This document shows, in pieces, positions 46,086 to 54,836 of a stretch of 64,000 nt of DNA. The position numbers and the translations under genes are program-made. The stretch is from an uncultured Ruminococcus sp. (GTDB lineage Bacteria; Bacillota; Clostridia; Oscillospirales; Ruminococcaceae). Under the pieces are notes generated by a model. That model was given only the letters and a program-made list of their open reading frames with translations, was not told the origin of the DNA and ran no database searches. The first letter of the stretch is position 1; each line of letters opens with the position of its first letter. The DNA lies in NCBI GenBank assembly GCA_947627445.1, contig CANQWA010000009.1:1-64000 (forward strand), written 5' to 3'.

Positions 46086-46280
46086 ATGGATGCATGGGAT
46101 AGCTTTTGCCAGACAGGGCGCATCAGCGATTATCTGCAATATAAACAGCAGCAGGACAGAAACAAGACAGTCAACAGCGCAGAAAGCGCAGCGGAGATTA
46201 GGGAGCAGATGCTGTATGGAGATGTTCCAGGGACTGGTCGTGGCAGAGCGAAACGCCGGCGACCGCGGAAAATTTATTGA
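46086..46280 (+). CDS. yqzL: YqzL-like small protein
   Basis: 64 residues. The opening MDAWDSFCQTGRISDYLQYK matches the pattern of the short YqzL protein that lies between era and recO in Bacillus. It has a strong AAGGAGG site seven bases before the ATG. The last 21 codons overlap recO in another frame, so the C-terminal basic tail (RGRAKRRRPRK) is dictated by recO sequence. Function unknown. Confidence 0.65.
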   Translation: MDAWDSFCQTGRISDYLQYKQQQDRNKTVNSAESAAEIREQMLYGDVPGTGRGRAKRRRPRKIY

Positions 46281-47034
46281 TATTTTCACCGACAGAAATA
46301 CGGTGCAGGAGGTGTATGTCCGGGGGGCAAAAAAAATGAGCTCTGCCGGAACATCCACCACCCAGCAGTTTTCTTACGCCCGCTTCAGCGTAAATCGGCG
46401 GCAAGAACGGCTGTATCTGGACAGTGCTGAACCTGTCCGGTTGTTTTACCGGCTGCGGGAATCTCTTTCTCGGCTGAGCCTGGCGATGTATTTTGCTGAA
46501 CTGATACGGCTTTCTGTCCGAGAGTATCAGAATCCTGGAGAGCAATGTGAGGCGCTGCGGCTGATGCTGAATACCCTGCATTTTCTGGAAAACGGAGAGC
46601 GGGATGAAGCGATGCTCAAGCCCTTGTTTGAACTGCGGCTGATGACGGAATTGGGCATGATGCCTGATCTGCTGGCTTGCCGCAGCTGCGGAGAATTTTT
46701 ACCAGAACGGCTCTGCTTCTCTGTGGAAGAGGGCTGTTTTTATTGTGCATCCTGCCGAAAATCCCAGATGAAAAATTCCATTCTGCTCCGAGCGCCGGCA
46801 TTACAGGCAATGCGGCATATGGTGTTTGCAGAATATGATCGGCTGTTCCATTTTCATCTGGGAGCAAATCATCTGGCGGCTGTTTCGATGTGTACCGAAC
46901 GGTTTGTGCAATATCATCTGGGGCTTCGCATAAAAGCGCTGGATTTTTATTATCATATTCAAGCAGCATCGCCTACATCATCACAGAAAGGAGAATCACA
47001 TGAACCCACATCATCAGACGCTGGAATTTCATAA
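46216..47034 (+). CDS. recO: DNA repair protein RecO
   Basis: 272 residues from the ATG at 46216 (MEMFQGLVVAERNAGD...IDIFT, the OB-fold start); the ORF-track start 42 codons earlier lies within yqzL. A four-cysteine zinc site is present (CRSC...CASC). RecO loads RecA with RecR. Both ends overlap neighbours (yqzL by 65 bases, mutS2 by 35). Confidence 0.93.
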   Translation: MEMFQGLVVAERNAGDRGKFIDIFTDRNTVQEVYVRGAKKMSSAGTSTTQQFSYARFSVNRRQERLYLDSAEPVRLFYRLRESLSRLSLAMYFAELIRLSVREYQNPGEQCEALRLMLNTLHFLENGERDEAMLKPLFELRLMTELGMMPDLLACRSCGEFLPERLCFSVEEGCFYCASCRKSQMKNSILLRAPALQAMRHMVFAEYDRLFHFHLGANHLAAVSMCTERFVQYHLGLRIKALDFYYHIQAASPTSSQKGESHEPTSSDAGIS

Positions 47035-49390
47035 AATCCTGGATATGCTGGCAAATCTGTCCGCCAACCAGATCACACGGGATAAAGTACAGGCACTGAC
47101 GCCCACATCCGATCTGGCAGAGGCACGGGCAGAGTTGGAAAAAACCAATGACGCCCTGCGCTTGTCCATACAGTTCGGCGCACCGCCTTTCCATGCCTTT
47201 CAGGATATGCGTATGGGGCTTCGGCGTGCCAGATCCGGTGCAAGACTTTCCTTGAAAGATCTCATGGAGGTCGCTACGGTGCTGCGGCAAGTACAGTCTC
47301 TCAGCGATTGGTATGATCGATGCAGCGAGGTAGAATCTGCACTGGATGACCTGTTCACCCGGCTTGCGCCTGTCCCCTTTCTGCTGGAAAAACTGGATCG
47401 ATCCATTCTCTCGGAGGAAGAATTGGCAGACGCTGCCAGTCCTGCCCTGGCGGATATTCGGAAGAAGATCGCCCGTTCCCGGCAGAAGCTCCGGGATACC
47501 CTGGACAGCATGATGCGGCGGCAGGAGATACAGGAATGCTTACAGGACAGCCGTGTCACCATGCGTGACGGCAGATTTGTATTGCCGGTGCGTGCAGAAC
47601 ACCGGGGAAAAATTGCAGGGCTGGTACATGATACTTCTGCTACAGGGCAGACCATTTTTATTGAGCCGATCTCTGTGGTAGAGGCGAACAATGACATCCG
47701 TCTGCTGGAGATGCAGGAGGCAGAGGAAATAGAACGCATTGTGGAAGAACTGTGTGCGGATTGCGGCACATGGTCGGATGCCATCATTCAGGATCACGAG
47801 GTTTGTGCAGAGCTGAATCTCTATTTTGCCAAGGCACGTCTGGCAGAACAGATGCACGCTTTTGCGCCTGTACTGACAGATGACGGCGTGATCCGGCTGA
47901 AAAAGGCACGGCATCCTCTGATTCCTTATGAAAAGGCTGTTCCCATTACATTCACGTTGGGGGATGAGCACCGTGCGCTGATCATTACCGGTCCCAATAC
48001 CGGCGGTAAGACAGTGGCGCTGAAAACTGCCGGTTTGCTGACTTTGATGGCGATGAGCGGATTGCTGATTCCGGCGGCAGAGGGCAGTCAGATCTCGGTG
48101 TTCCGGCATGTACTGGCGGATATCGGTGATACCCAGAGCATTGAACAGAATCTCTCCACCTTTTCTGCCCATATGCAGGGGGTAATCCGTATCCTGGAAG
48201 AAGCAGACGAAAGCTCGCTGGTGCTGCTGGATGAGCTTGGCTCGGGAACGGACCCGGTAGAGGGTGCTGCTTTGGCGGAAGCCATTATTGACCGGCTGAA
48301 AGCAAAGGGCGCTAAGCTGATGGTTTCCACCCATTATCCGGAATTAAAGCTGTATGCTATAGAACAGCCGGATGTGGAAAATGCCTCCTGCGAATTTGAT
48401 ATAGAGACTTTCCGTCCTACCTATCGTCTGATCATTGGTTCTCCTGGAAAGTCTAACGCCTTTGCCATCAGTGCAGGACTTGGCGTGGGGAAGGATATCA
48501 TTGCCCGTGCGGAAGCCTTGGTCAGTTCGGAGAATCTCCGGTTTGAGCAGGCGGTGACGAAGCTGGAGGAAGCCAGACGGAAACTGGAGGCAGATCGGGA
48601 AGCGCTGCGGACTGCTGTCCAGCAGGCGGAGCAGAATGCGGAAAAGCTTCGGGAGGAACTCAGCCGCACCCAGAGGGATAAGGAAAATATCATGGAGCAA
48701 GCCAGACTGGAAGCCATGCGGATCGTAGAGACGACGAAGGCGCAGTCCAATGCGCTTTTGACCGAGCTGGAGCAGATTCGGAAAGAAAAGGAAAAAGCTT
48801 CTTTTGCAGAGGATGTGACCCGTGCCAAAGGCGATGCCAAACGTGGTTTTCGGAAGATGTATGAGACGGCGAATCCGGTGAGCGATATTCCTCAGGAGGA
48901 ATATGCACTGCCTCGGGAACTGCAGGTCGGGGATACAGTTTTGCTGGTGGATACCCAGCAGAAGGCTGTGGTTGCCGGAAAGCCGGATCGCAGCGGTATG
49001 GTGTTCCTGCAAATGGGAGCTATGCGTACCAAGGCGAATGTTGGGCGGCTGCGGCTGGTTGCCGGTGCAGAAGAGAAGCAGAAAAGTCAGGCGAAGCAGC
49101 AAAAGGGAAAAACTGCCGGGCGGGTTTCTGCCAAGACAGCGCAGCGCGGCAGTATGGAACTGGATATTCGCGGAAGTACCTGTGATGAGGGTGTTTATGA
49201 AATGGAGGCGTTTCTGGATCGTGCGGTAATCTCCCATATTTCGGTAGTGACCATTATTCACGGAAAGGGAACAGGGCTTTTGCGGAAGGCGTGTCATCAG
49301 CGGCTCAAGCAACTCAAATATGTGAAGTCCTTCCGGCTTGGTTCATTCGGGGAAGGTGAGGATGGCGTGACCATTGTTTCGCTGGAGTGA
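47000..49390 (+). CDS. mutS2: Endonuclease MutS2 / ribosome collision-splitting ATPase
   Basis: 796 residues, full length. It has the MutS core and Walker A GPNTGGKTVALK, then LLDELGSGTDP, a long coiled coil (residues about 520-640), a KOW-like segment and a C-terminal Smr domain (DIRGSTCDEG, HGKGTGLLR). MutS2 of Firmicutes rescues collided ribosomes and suppresses recombination. Start behind AAAGGAG. Confidence 0.96.
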   Translation: MNPHHQTLEFHKILDMLANLSANQITRDKVQALTPTSDLAEARAELEKTNDALRLSIQFGAPPFHAFQDMRMGLRRARSGARLSLKDLMEVATVLRQVQSLSDWYDRCSEVESALDDLFTRLAPVPFLLEKLDRSILSEEELADAASPALADIRKKIARSRQKLRDTLDSMMRRQEIQECLQDSRVTMRDGRFVLPVRAEHRGKIAGLVHDTSATGQTIFIEPISVVEANNDIRLLEMQEAEEIERIVEELCADCGTWSDAIIQDHEVCAELNLYFAKARLAEQMHAFAPVLTDDGVIRLKKARHPLIPYEKAVPITFTLGDEHRALIITGPNTGGKTVALKTAGLLTLMAMSGLLIPAAEGSQISVFRHVLADIGDTQSIEQNLSTFSAHMQGVIRILEEADESSLVLLDELGSGTDPVEGAALAEAIIDRLKAKGAKLMVSTHYPELKLYAIEQPDVENASCEFDIETFRPTYRLIIGSPGKSNAFAISAGLGVGKDIIARAEALVSSENLRFEQAVTKLEEARRKLEADREALRTAVQQAEQNAEKLREELSRTQRDKENIMEQARLEAMRIVETTKAQSNALLTELEQIRKEKEKASFAEDVTRAKGDAKRGFRKMYETANPVSDIPQEEYALPRELQVGDTVLLVDTQQKAVVAGKPDRSGMVFLQMGAMRTKANVGRLRLVAGAEEKQKSQAKQQKGKTAGRVSAKTAQRGSMELDIRGSTCDEGVYEMEAFLDRAVISHISVVTIIHGKGTGLLRKACHQRLKQLKYVKSFRLGSFGEGEDGVTIVSLE

Positions 49391-49407
49391 TTCTATTTGG
49401 ACAAACA

Positions 49408-49446
49408 TGAAAACAGCCGCAAGCGTTATGCCTGCGGCTGTTTTCA
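49408..49446. terminator. Bidirectional terminator after mutS2
   Basis: TGAAAACAGCCGCA and TGCGGCTGTTTTCA form a 14-bp stem with an 11-nt loop and T-rich 3' arms on both strands. Confidence 0.88.
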
Positions 49447-49581
49447 GTCCAATTCAATTTCTGACAAATGTTCCTGCATTTACCGGAATTCGTACCCATT
49501 TCGGAAACGCCGTCCGATTTATCAGTATTTACAAGCAGAGCCGAAGGATTTTCAAACAACCCTGCCTGTCATATACCGCTC

Positions 49582-49750
49582 TTAGAACTGGTTCTCATCG
49601 GATATTGCACCTGTCTTTTCGGCAAATTTTGCCGATTGCTGCGTGAAAAAAGCGCATCATACGGCAAGGTTGCTTTCGCTTTTTCGCCTTGCCCTCGTCA
49701 AAATGTTACTCGAAAATCCATGGTCAAATCCGATGAGAACAAGTTCTTAA
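49582..49750. mobile_element. MITE-like element with 22-bp terminal inverted repeats, copy 1
   Basis: The left end TTAGAACTGGTTCTCATCGGAT is inverted at the right end as ATCCGATGAGAACAAGTTCTTAA. The interior has CGGCAAAATTTGCCG and GGCAAGG...CCTTGCC dyads and no open frame with a start site. A related truncated copy lies at 63600. The right end supplies the stop codon of the CAP-dockerin gene. No transposase is present, so it would be non-autonomous. Confidence 0.7.
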
Positions 49751-50568
49751 CCTTTTACCGGAATTGCAGATGTATCACCAAGAATGTACTGCATCAATAC
49801 TGCTGCATCTTTTTGATTGATAACACCATCCTGATAACAATCCATCTGTGTAATCTGCTGTTCATTCGGTGTGATCTGCTCAAGCAACACCTGCTGAAGC
49901 ATTACCACATCAACTACCGAAACTTCGCCGTCTTCGTTGTAATCTCCTGGAAGGGCTGCTTTTGCATTGGCCACTGCGATTTCGGAATCCACTGTGTTCT
50001 CTGCTGTGAACAGATCCTCAGTTTCGCCGGGCGTCCATGCGCCTTCTGGTGGCACTTCTGCGGAAATCAGAATGAGATCCCAGTAGCTGAAGTAGTAGTT
50101 GGGGTCATCTGCCAGATACGTCACACTGACGCCGATGTACTGATAGTATTCACCAAGCATGGCAGCGCGATGGCTGGGAGAATTCTTCCACCCTTCTACA
50201 ACAGCTTCCGGTGTTTCAAAACCGGCAGCGATGTTTTCAGCGGCATAACAATTGGGGTCTAATTTAGTCTCTTCTACAGCGGTAAACCAATCTGTCCCAT
50301 CAGGACGAGAATGGCTATAGAGCGCTGTCAGTTCTTGTGAACGGACAGAAGCCACATCCAACAGAACCGGTGCCAATTGAACAGGCTGCAAACCGTTTTC
50401 CGCACGGAATTCGTTGATCAGAACTCCCACTTCTTCGGCATAAGCCAGTTCATCTGCCGTAGACACCTGGTCATTTGCAAACGCTGTTACTGCAAATTGC
50501 GGTAATGTCAGCATCATGCAGGCTGTCAGCAGCCAAGTTAAACAAATTTGCATTCTCTTTTTCATCAT
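49747..50568 (-). CDS. Secreted CAP-domain protein with C-terminal dockerin
   Basis: 273 residues with a signal peptide (ICLTWLLTACMMLTLPQFAVTAFA). The CAP/SCP domain (residues about 45-180) shows the family His/Glu motifs (YSHSRPDG, AENIAAG, SPSHRAAML). The dockerin has loops DYNEDGEVSVVD and DCYQDGVINQKD, a more classical type than the other dockerins here. CAP domains in bacteria have no agreed function; the dockerin suggests cell-surface complex attachment. Start behind GGGAGGCG. Its stop lies in the end of the MITE-like element. Confidence 0.87.
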   Translation of the reverse strand: MMKKRMQICLTWLLTACMMLTLPQFAVTAFANDQVSTADELAYAEEVGVLINEFRAENGLQPVQLAPVLLDVASVRSQELTALYSHSRPDGTDWFTAVEETKLDPNCYAAENIAAGFETPEAVVEGWKNSPSHRAAMLGEYYQYIGVSVTYLADDPNYYFSYWDLILISAEVPPEGAWTPGETEDLFTAENTVDSEIAVANAKAALPGDYNEDGEVSVVDVVMLQQVLLEQITPNEQQITQMDCYQDGVINQKDAAVLMQYILGDTSAIPVKG

Positions 50569-50723
50569 GAACGCCTCCCTGTGGAATGCCGTGAATTTTT
50601 GTCTCATCGGCTGGTGTGTTTTCCTCTGTCATGCTTATAGTTTATCACACTTCAAAAGGCAAAAAAACGGTAAAAAACAGATATAATCCATGAAAAATCA
50701 GGCATAAAAAGAAGGCTCTGGAA

Positions 50724-50760
50724 ACAAAAAAACACCGTGCACAATATCATTGCACGGTGC
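50724..50760 (-). terminator. Intrinsic terminator after the acyl-CoA synthetase gene
   Basis: CACCGTGCA and TGCACGGTG with a 9-nt loop, followed on the minus strand by a seven-T run. Confidence 0.88.
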
Positions 50761-50773
50761 CAAAAAAAATTGT

Positions 50774-52444
50774 TTATTTTGACTTTATTGCATCTTCCTT
50801 CCGGATCTGTGCCCGCTTGATTTTGCCTCCCAGTGTCTTGGGAAGTTCATCTACATATTCGATAATGCGAGGATATTTGTAGGGTGCAGTGGTATGCTTG
50901 ACGTGATCCTGCAATTCCTTGGTCAGTGCATCGCTGGGTCGATATCCCTTTGTCAGCACGACAGTTGCTTTGACCACCTGACCACGAATGGGATCAGGTG
51001 CTGCTGTGATCGCACATTCCAAAACAGCCGGATGCTCGATCAGTGCGCTTTCTACCTCGAAGGGTCCGATACGATAGCCAGAGCACTTGATGACATCGTC
51101 ATTTCTGCCGACAAACCAGTAGTAACCGTCTTCGTCTGTTTCAAAGACATCGTGGGGACAATAGCTGCCGCCGCCCAGAATTTCCTCCGTCATTTCCGGA
51201 TTCTGATAATAACCGGTAAACAGACCGATGGGATAAGCGGTTTTTAGGTTCTGGATCACCAGTGCGCCGTGTTCCCGGATGCCTGATTCTGTACCGTCAT
51301 CCTTGCGGAGAACAATATCATACAGAGGAGAGGGCTTTCCGGTAGAGCCGGGCTTTGGTGTGATCCAAGGGAAATTTGCCACCAGAACAGGACCTTCTGA
51401 CTGACCGAATCCCTCCCGGATCTCCTTTCCGGTCAGTTCTTGCCAACGGTAGTACACCTCCGGATTCAAAGGCTCGCCGGCAGTGGCAAATGTCGCAACG
51501 CTGGAAAGATCATAAGAAGCTACATCCTCCTGAAGCATAAAGCGATACATGGTAGGCGGCGCACAGAAGGTGGTGACTTTATACTGCTGGAGTTTTTCCA
51601 ACAGTCTGGTGGGGATGAATTTGTCCATATCATAGGCAAAGATCACAGCGCCGCAGATCCACTGACCGTAGATTTTGCCCCAGCCGAATTTTGCCCAGCC
51701 GGAATCAGATACGCTCATGTGCAGTTTGTTCTCTTGCACCTGCTGCCAGTATTTCGCCGTAATGATGTGTCCCAGGGGATGGATATGATTGTGGACGACC
51801 ATCTTCGGATCACCAGTGGTGCCGGATGTGAAATAGACTAAAAATGTTTCCATAGCGGACGTTGCATCCTCGCCTGTGGGACGGGGGAATTCTTCAGAAT
51901 ATGCGGAGAATTCTTCTGCAAAGTTGTGCCAGCCGTCACGTTTGCCGCCCACCAGAATCTTATGCTGGATGCTGGGGACAGAGGGCTGTGCATTTTCTAC
52001 CTGTTGGATGACATAGCTGTCATCTACGCAGACCAGTGTGTGGATTTTGGCGCTGTTGCCCCGGTAGATCAGATCTTTTTTGGAAAGCTGAAGCGAGCCG
52101 GGGATGAGGATGGCGCCGATCTTATGTAATGCCACAGCGCATACCCAGTATTCCCAGCGGCGCCGCAGGATAAGCATGACAACAGTGCCTTTTTTGACGC
52201 CCAAGCTTTTGAAGTAATTGGCAGCCTGATTGGACAAGCGGGAAATGTCGGTGAAGGTGAATGTCCGTTCTTCGTCATGGTCATTGCACCAGACCAGCGC
52301 CTTTTTTTCCGGCTCTTGCTTTGCCCATTCGTCCACAATGTCAAATCCGAAGTTGAAGTTGTCGGGATAAGTAATACGAAAGTTTGATTTGAAGTCCTCG
52401 TAGCTGTCAAATTCGATACGAGGCAGGTATTTGTCTAGTAACAT
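50774..52444 (-). CDS. AMP-forming acyl-CoA synthetase (medium-chain type)
   Basis: 556 residues of the ANL superfamily. It has the P-loop YFTSGTTGDPKMVVH, the AMP motif (GFGQSEG), the hinge FVGRNDDVIKCSGYRIGPFEVE and the catalytic Lys in LPKTLGGKIKR. The WEYWVCAVALHKIGAI region resembles ACSM/butyrate-CoA ligases more than acetyl-CoA synthetase. Substrate chain length is not certain. Start behind GAAAGGGCG. Confidence 0.9.
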   Translation of the reverse strand: MLLDKYLPRIEFDSYEDFKSNFRITYPDNFNFGFDIVDEWAKQEPEKKALVWCNDHDEERTFTFTDISRLSNQAANYFKSLGVKKGTVVMLILRRRWEYWVCAVALHKIGAILIPGSLQLSKKDLIYRGNSAKIHTLVCVDDSYVIQQVENAQPSVPSIQHKILVGGKRDGWHNFAEEFSAYSEEFPRPTGEDATSAMETFLVYFTSGTTGDPKMVVHNHIHPLGHIITAKYWQQVQENKLHMSVSDSGWAKFGWGKIYGQWICGAVIFAYDMDKFIPTRLLEKLQQYKVTTFCAPPTMYRFMLQEDVASYDLSSVATFATAGEPLNPEVYYRWQELTGKEIREGFGQSEGPVLVANFPWITPKPGSTGKPSPLYDIVLRKDDGTESGIREHGALVIQNLKTAYPIGLFTGYYQNPEMTEEILGGGSYCPHDVFETDEDGYYWFVGRNDDVIKCSGYRIGPFEVESALIEHPAVLECAITAAPDPIRGQVVKATVVLTKGYRPSDALTKELQDHVKHTTAPYKYPRIIEYVDELPKTLGGKIKRAQIRKEDAIKSK

Positions 52445-52683
52445 CTGTTATGCGCCCTTTCTGTTATATACGGAATTCTCAGGTAAAACGCAGCGGTCTG
52501 ACGGAAAATTTTCCGCAGTTCTGCGTTAACGTTCTTGCCATACGTCGGTATTTCTGCGAATGCTTTTTGCATCTGCGAAAGATATTCTCGTCATTGATTT
52601 TGCGTTTTGCATGAAAGTTCCGTATCGCATGGAATCTGTTATCCGGACTGTTGGAAAATTGGATGATTGTCCGGACGTAACCA
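52445..52683 (-). ncRNA. Long structured 5' leader of the acyl-CoA synthetase gene
   Basis: About 240 nt separate the promoter from the start. Candidate structures are GTCCGGAC...GTCCGGAT near the 5' end, ATGC-AAAAA-GCAT, and AACGCAG...CTGCGTTTT enclosing CGGAAAATTTTCCG close to the gene. No known riboswitch was recognised. Confidence 0.35.
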
Positions 52684-52688
52684 TTCAC

Positions 52689-52717
52689 ATTATACTATAT
52701 TTTGGAGTGGTTGTCAA
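52689..52717 (-). promoter_or_regulatory. Promoter of the acyl-CoA synthetase gene
   Basis: On the minus strand TTGACA and TATAAT with 17-bp spacing. The -35 box lies inside the first copy of the 38-bp tandem duplication. Confidence 0.8.
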
Positions 52718-52772
52718 GGAATTTTAAAGACAAAATATTTTGGAGTGGTTGTCAAGGAATTTTAAAGACAAA
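52697..52772. repeat. Exact 38-bp tandem duplication
   Basis: ATATTTTGGAGTGGTTGTCA... is present twice without mismatch (52697-52734, 52735-52772). Each copy carries the TTGACA -35 hexamer on the minus strand, but only the first has a TATAAT at proper distance. Confidence 0.95.
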
Positions 52773-52809
52773 CCCGCACAAAGAGCGCCTAACGGCTTTG
52801 TACGGGTTT
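52770..52809. repeat. GCACAAAG-type palindromic hairpin, copy 3
   Basis: AAACCCG(c)ACAAAG pairs with CTTTGT(a)CGGGTTT; loop of 12 nt; followed by TGCCTTAGAG, not a U-tract. An isolated GAGAACAAGTTCT lies just after it at 52824-52836. Confidence 0.7.
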
Positions 52810-52965
52810 GCCTTAGAGATAATGAGAACAAGTTCTGATTTCTGAAAATGGCATTCCGTGGAAACAGCTATGTTGGGATTTGACTTTTTTTTGAAGATGT
52901 GTTATAATAAGAATACCTATGGAAATGAGAAAAAATTCCCCGAACGAATATGGAGGTGCGCTGGC

Positions 52966-54117
52966 ATGAGTAATCATCAGAACAGACGTCCGCAGCCCCA
53001 ACAGAAGGGCAAAAAAACGAGACAGAAGGTACAGCCAAGAGCTCCGAGAGGATCCGGCGCAAAAAGAGCAGCCGATGTGATCGTTTCACTGGCACTGGTA
53101 GCTGTTGTTGGCGCTGGAGGTTGGAGATTCTATCAGAACATGCAGCCCATTGCTCAGGAAGGCGATCATCTTGCCGTTGGTCTGGTGACAGAACCCCTTA
53201 CCGAAGCCCCCACAGAGCCCTCGGTGATCTATCAGAATATCGCCGTCAGCAATGACGATATCCACAAGGGCAGCCTGATTCTGGTGAATTACGATACGGC
53301 TTATGAAGAATTTGATGCAGCTGAGATTGTCAGCATCTATGAGCATAAAACCGAAAACTACCACGTCAGCGGCACGGAAACAAGCATCCGCCAGCCGGCA
53401 ATGGATGCCCTAAATGAAATGCTGGATGCATTTTATGTGGCAACCGGACACAGCGATATTATTGTGATCAGCGGCTATCGCACCAAAGAGCAGCAGCAGG
53501 CGCTGTATGATGAGGATCTGGAACAGACCGGAGCATCCTCTTCGACACGTGTGGCACTTCCGGGACATAGTGAACATGAATCGGGATATTCTCTGGACGT
53601 TTCTCTTTATGAGGACGGGGTGCAATATGACTATGACGGCACAGGGGAATACGCCTGGATCGACAAAAACTGTGCCAACTACGGCTATATTCTCCGCTAC
53701 ACCGAGGATAAGACCGATGTGACAGAGATCCAGGCAGAGCCGTGGCATTACCGGTATGTAGGCGAGCCTCATGCTTCCTACATCATGAGCAACAATGTTT
53801 GTCTGGAAGAATATCTGACACTTTTGAAAAATTATGATAATGAAACACCCCTGCGGATCATCAACTGGGACGGTGAGATCTACGAGGTATACTATGTACC
53901 GGCAGACGGTGCTTCGGATACCACTTATGTGCTGGTGCCGCCGGATAAGGAATACACCATTTCCGGCAATAACAGCGATGGGTTTATTGTGACGGTAGAT
54001 ACAGGAGAGATTCAGAAATTTGAAGAGACACAGGAGGAGTCCTCTGAGGAAGAACCGGCTGATACGGACAAGCCGGAGGAAAATACGGACAACGCCGGAC
54101 AAGATACCGGTGCATAA
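52966..54117 (+). CDS. VanY-type D-alanyl-D-alanine carboxypeptidase
   Basis: 383 residues from the ATG behind TGGAGGTG. A basic cytoplasmic N-terminus and one membrane helix (VIVSLALVAVVGAGGW) are followed by the peptidase domain. The zinc motif is GHSEHESGYSLDV, close to SxHxxGxAxD, and the second site is EPWHYRYVG. An acidic tail rich in Glu/Asp ends the protein. It trims peptidoglycan stem peptides. No vancomycin-resistance genes adjoin it, so a housekeeping wall role is likely. Confidence 0.88.
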   Translation: MSNHQNRRPQPQQKGKKTRQKVQPRAPRGSGAKRAADVIVSLALVAVVGAGGWRFYQNMQPIAQEGDHLAVGLVTEPLTEAPTEPSVIYQNIAVSNDDIHKGSLILVNYDTAYEEFDAAEIVSIYEHKTENYHVSGTETSIRQPAMDALNEMLDAFYVATGHSDIIVISGYRTKEQQQALYDEDLEQTGASSSTRVALPGHSEHESGYSLDVSLYEDGVQYDYDGTGEYAWIDKNCANYGYILRYTEDKTDVTEIQAEPWHYRYVGEPHASYIMSNNVCLEEYLTLLKNYDNETPLRIINWDGEIYEVYYVPADGASDTTYVLVPPDKEYTISGNNSDGFIVTVDTGEIQKFEETQEESSEEEPADTDKPEENTDNAGQDTGA

Positions 54118-54139
54118 AAACTGGTTTGCATAGGAAGAA

Positions 54140-54214
54140 TGGTCGGATTTTCGAGCACGTTTTGGTGAGGACAAGAAAAAAGCCCCGGGCGGTCTGCCGT
54201 CCGGCAAGGCTTTT
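54140..54214 (+). terminator. Terminator after the VanY-type gene, with a MITE-related flank
   Basis: AAAAGCC...GGCTTTT (54177-54214) encloses GGCGG-TCTG-CCGTCC. The preceding GGATTTTCGAGCACGTTTTGG resembles the end region of the 49582 element. The gap to mscL also has an isolated ATCTGCCGGAAAGACATGC motif at 54233. Confidence 0.6.
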
Positions 54215-54359
54215 GACGCTGTGCGCACCAAGATCTGCCGGAAAGACATGCATGAGTTTCTATGTGCATCCATTTTAAATCACAGCAGCGCCGGGAATGT
54301 TTTGCCGCAGAATTTGTGCGGCATGATTCCCCATCACTGCGGAAAAGAGGTACATCATT

Positions 54360-54836
54360 ATGGCAAACGAAAATCAAACCCAGCAGGCACAGCAGCCTGC
54401 GCAGCAGCCGGAGCAGCCAAAAAAGCCCAACCAGTTTGCAGCCATTCTGACGGAGTTCAAGGAATTTATTTCCAAGGGCAATGTACTGGATATGGCAGTC
54501 GGTCTGATCGTTGGTTCTGCATTCACAGCCATCGTGACTTCTCTGGTAGATGACATCCTGATGCCTTTTATCGGGATGATGTTGGCTGGTATCAACTTTA
54601 GTACGATGGGAATCACCATTCCCTGGGGCAATCATCCCTTTATCGCGATCGGCAGCTTTCTCAATACATGTATTACCTTCCTGATGACGGCGGCTTGTGT
54701 GTTTATTGTGGTGAAGATGATCAATCTCTTCCGCCGTAAGAAAGAAGAAAAGCCAGCTGAACCGCCGAAGCCTACCAAGGAAGAGGAGTTGCTGACAGAA
54801 ATCCGCGACCTGCTGGCAGCGCAGAAGAAGGACTGA
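54360..54836 (+). CDS. mscL: Large-conductance mechanosensitive channel
   Basis: 158 residues. The core FKEFISKGNVLDMAVGLIVGSAFTAIV and the second membrane helix (FLMTAACVFIVVKMI) are canonical MscL. A Gln/Pro-rich N-terminal extension of about 25 residues (QTQQAQQPAQQPEQPKK) is unusual, as MscL normally starts near the FKEF helix. It releases solutes under osmotic downshock. Start behind AAGAGG. Confidence 0.94.
   Translation: MANENQTQQAQQPAQQPEQPKKPNQFAAILTEFKEFISKGNVLDMAVGLIVGSAFTAIVTSLVDDILMPFIGMMLAGINFSTMGITIPWGNHPFIAIGSFLNTCITFLMTAACVFIVVKMINLFRRKKEEKPAEPPKPTKEEELLTEIRDLLAAQKKD

Noticed and set aside
49374-49646. ORFs sharing RTGSHRILHLSFRQILPI at 49374 (+) and 63585 (-)
   Set aside because: The shared peptide comes from the MITE-like repeat read in the same frame; neither ORF has a ribosome-binding site or a recognised domain.
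49735-49747. GAGAACAAGTTCT as a LexA-type operator
   Set aside because: The half-sites GAAC/GTTC are separated by two bases instead of the four of the Firmicutes LexA box, and the motif always forms the end of larger repeat elements.
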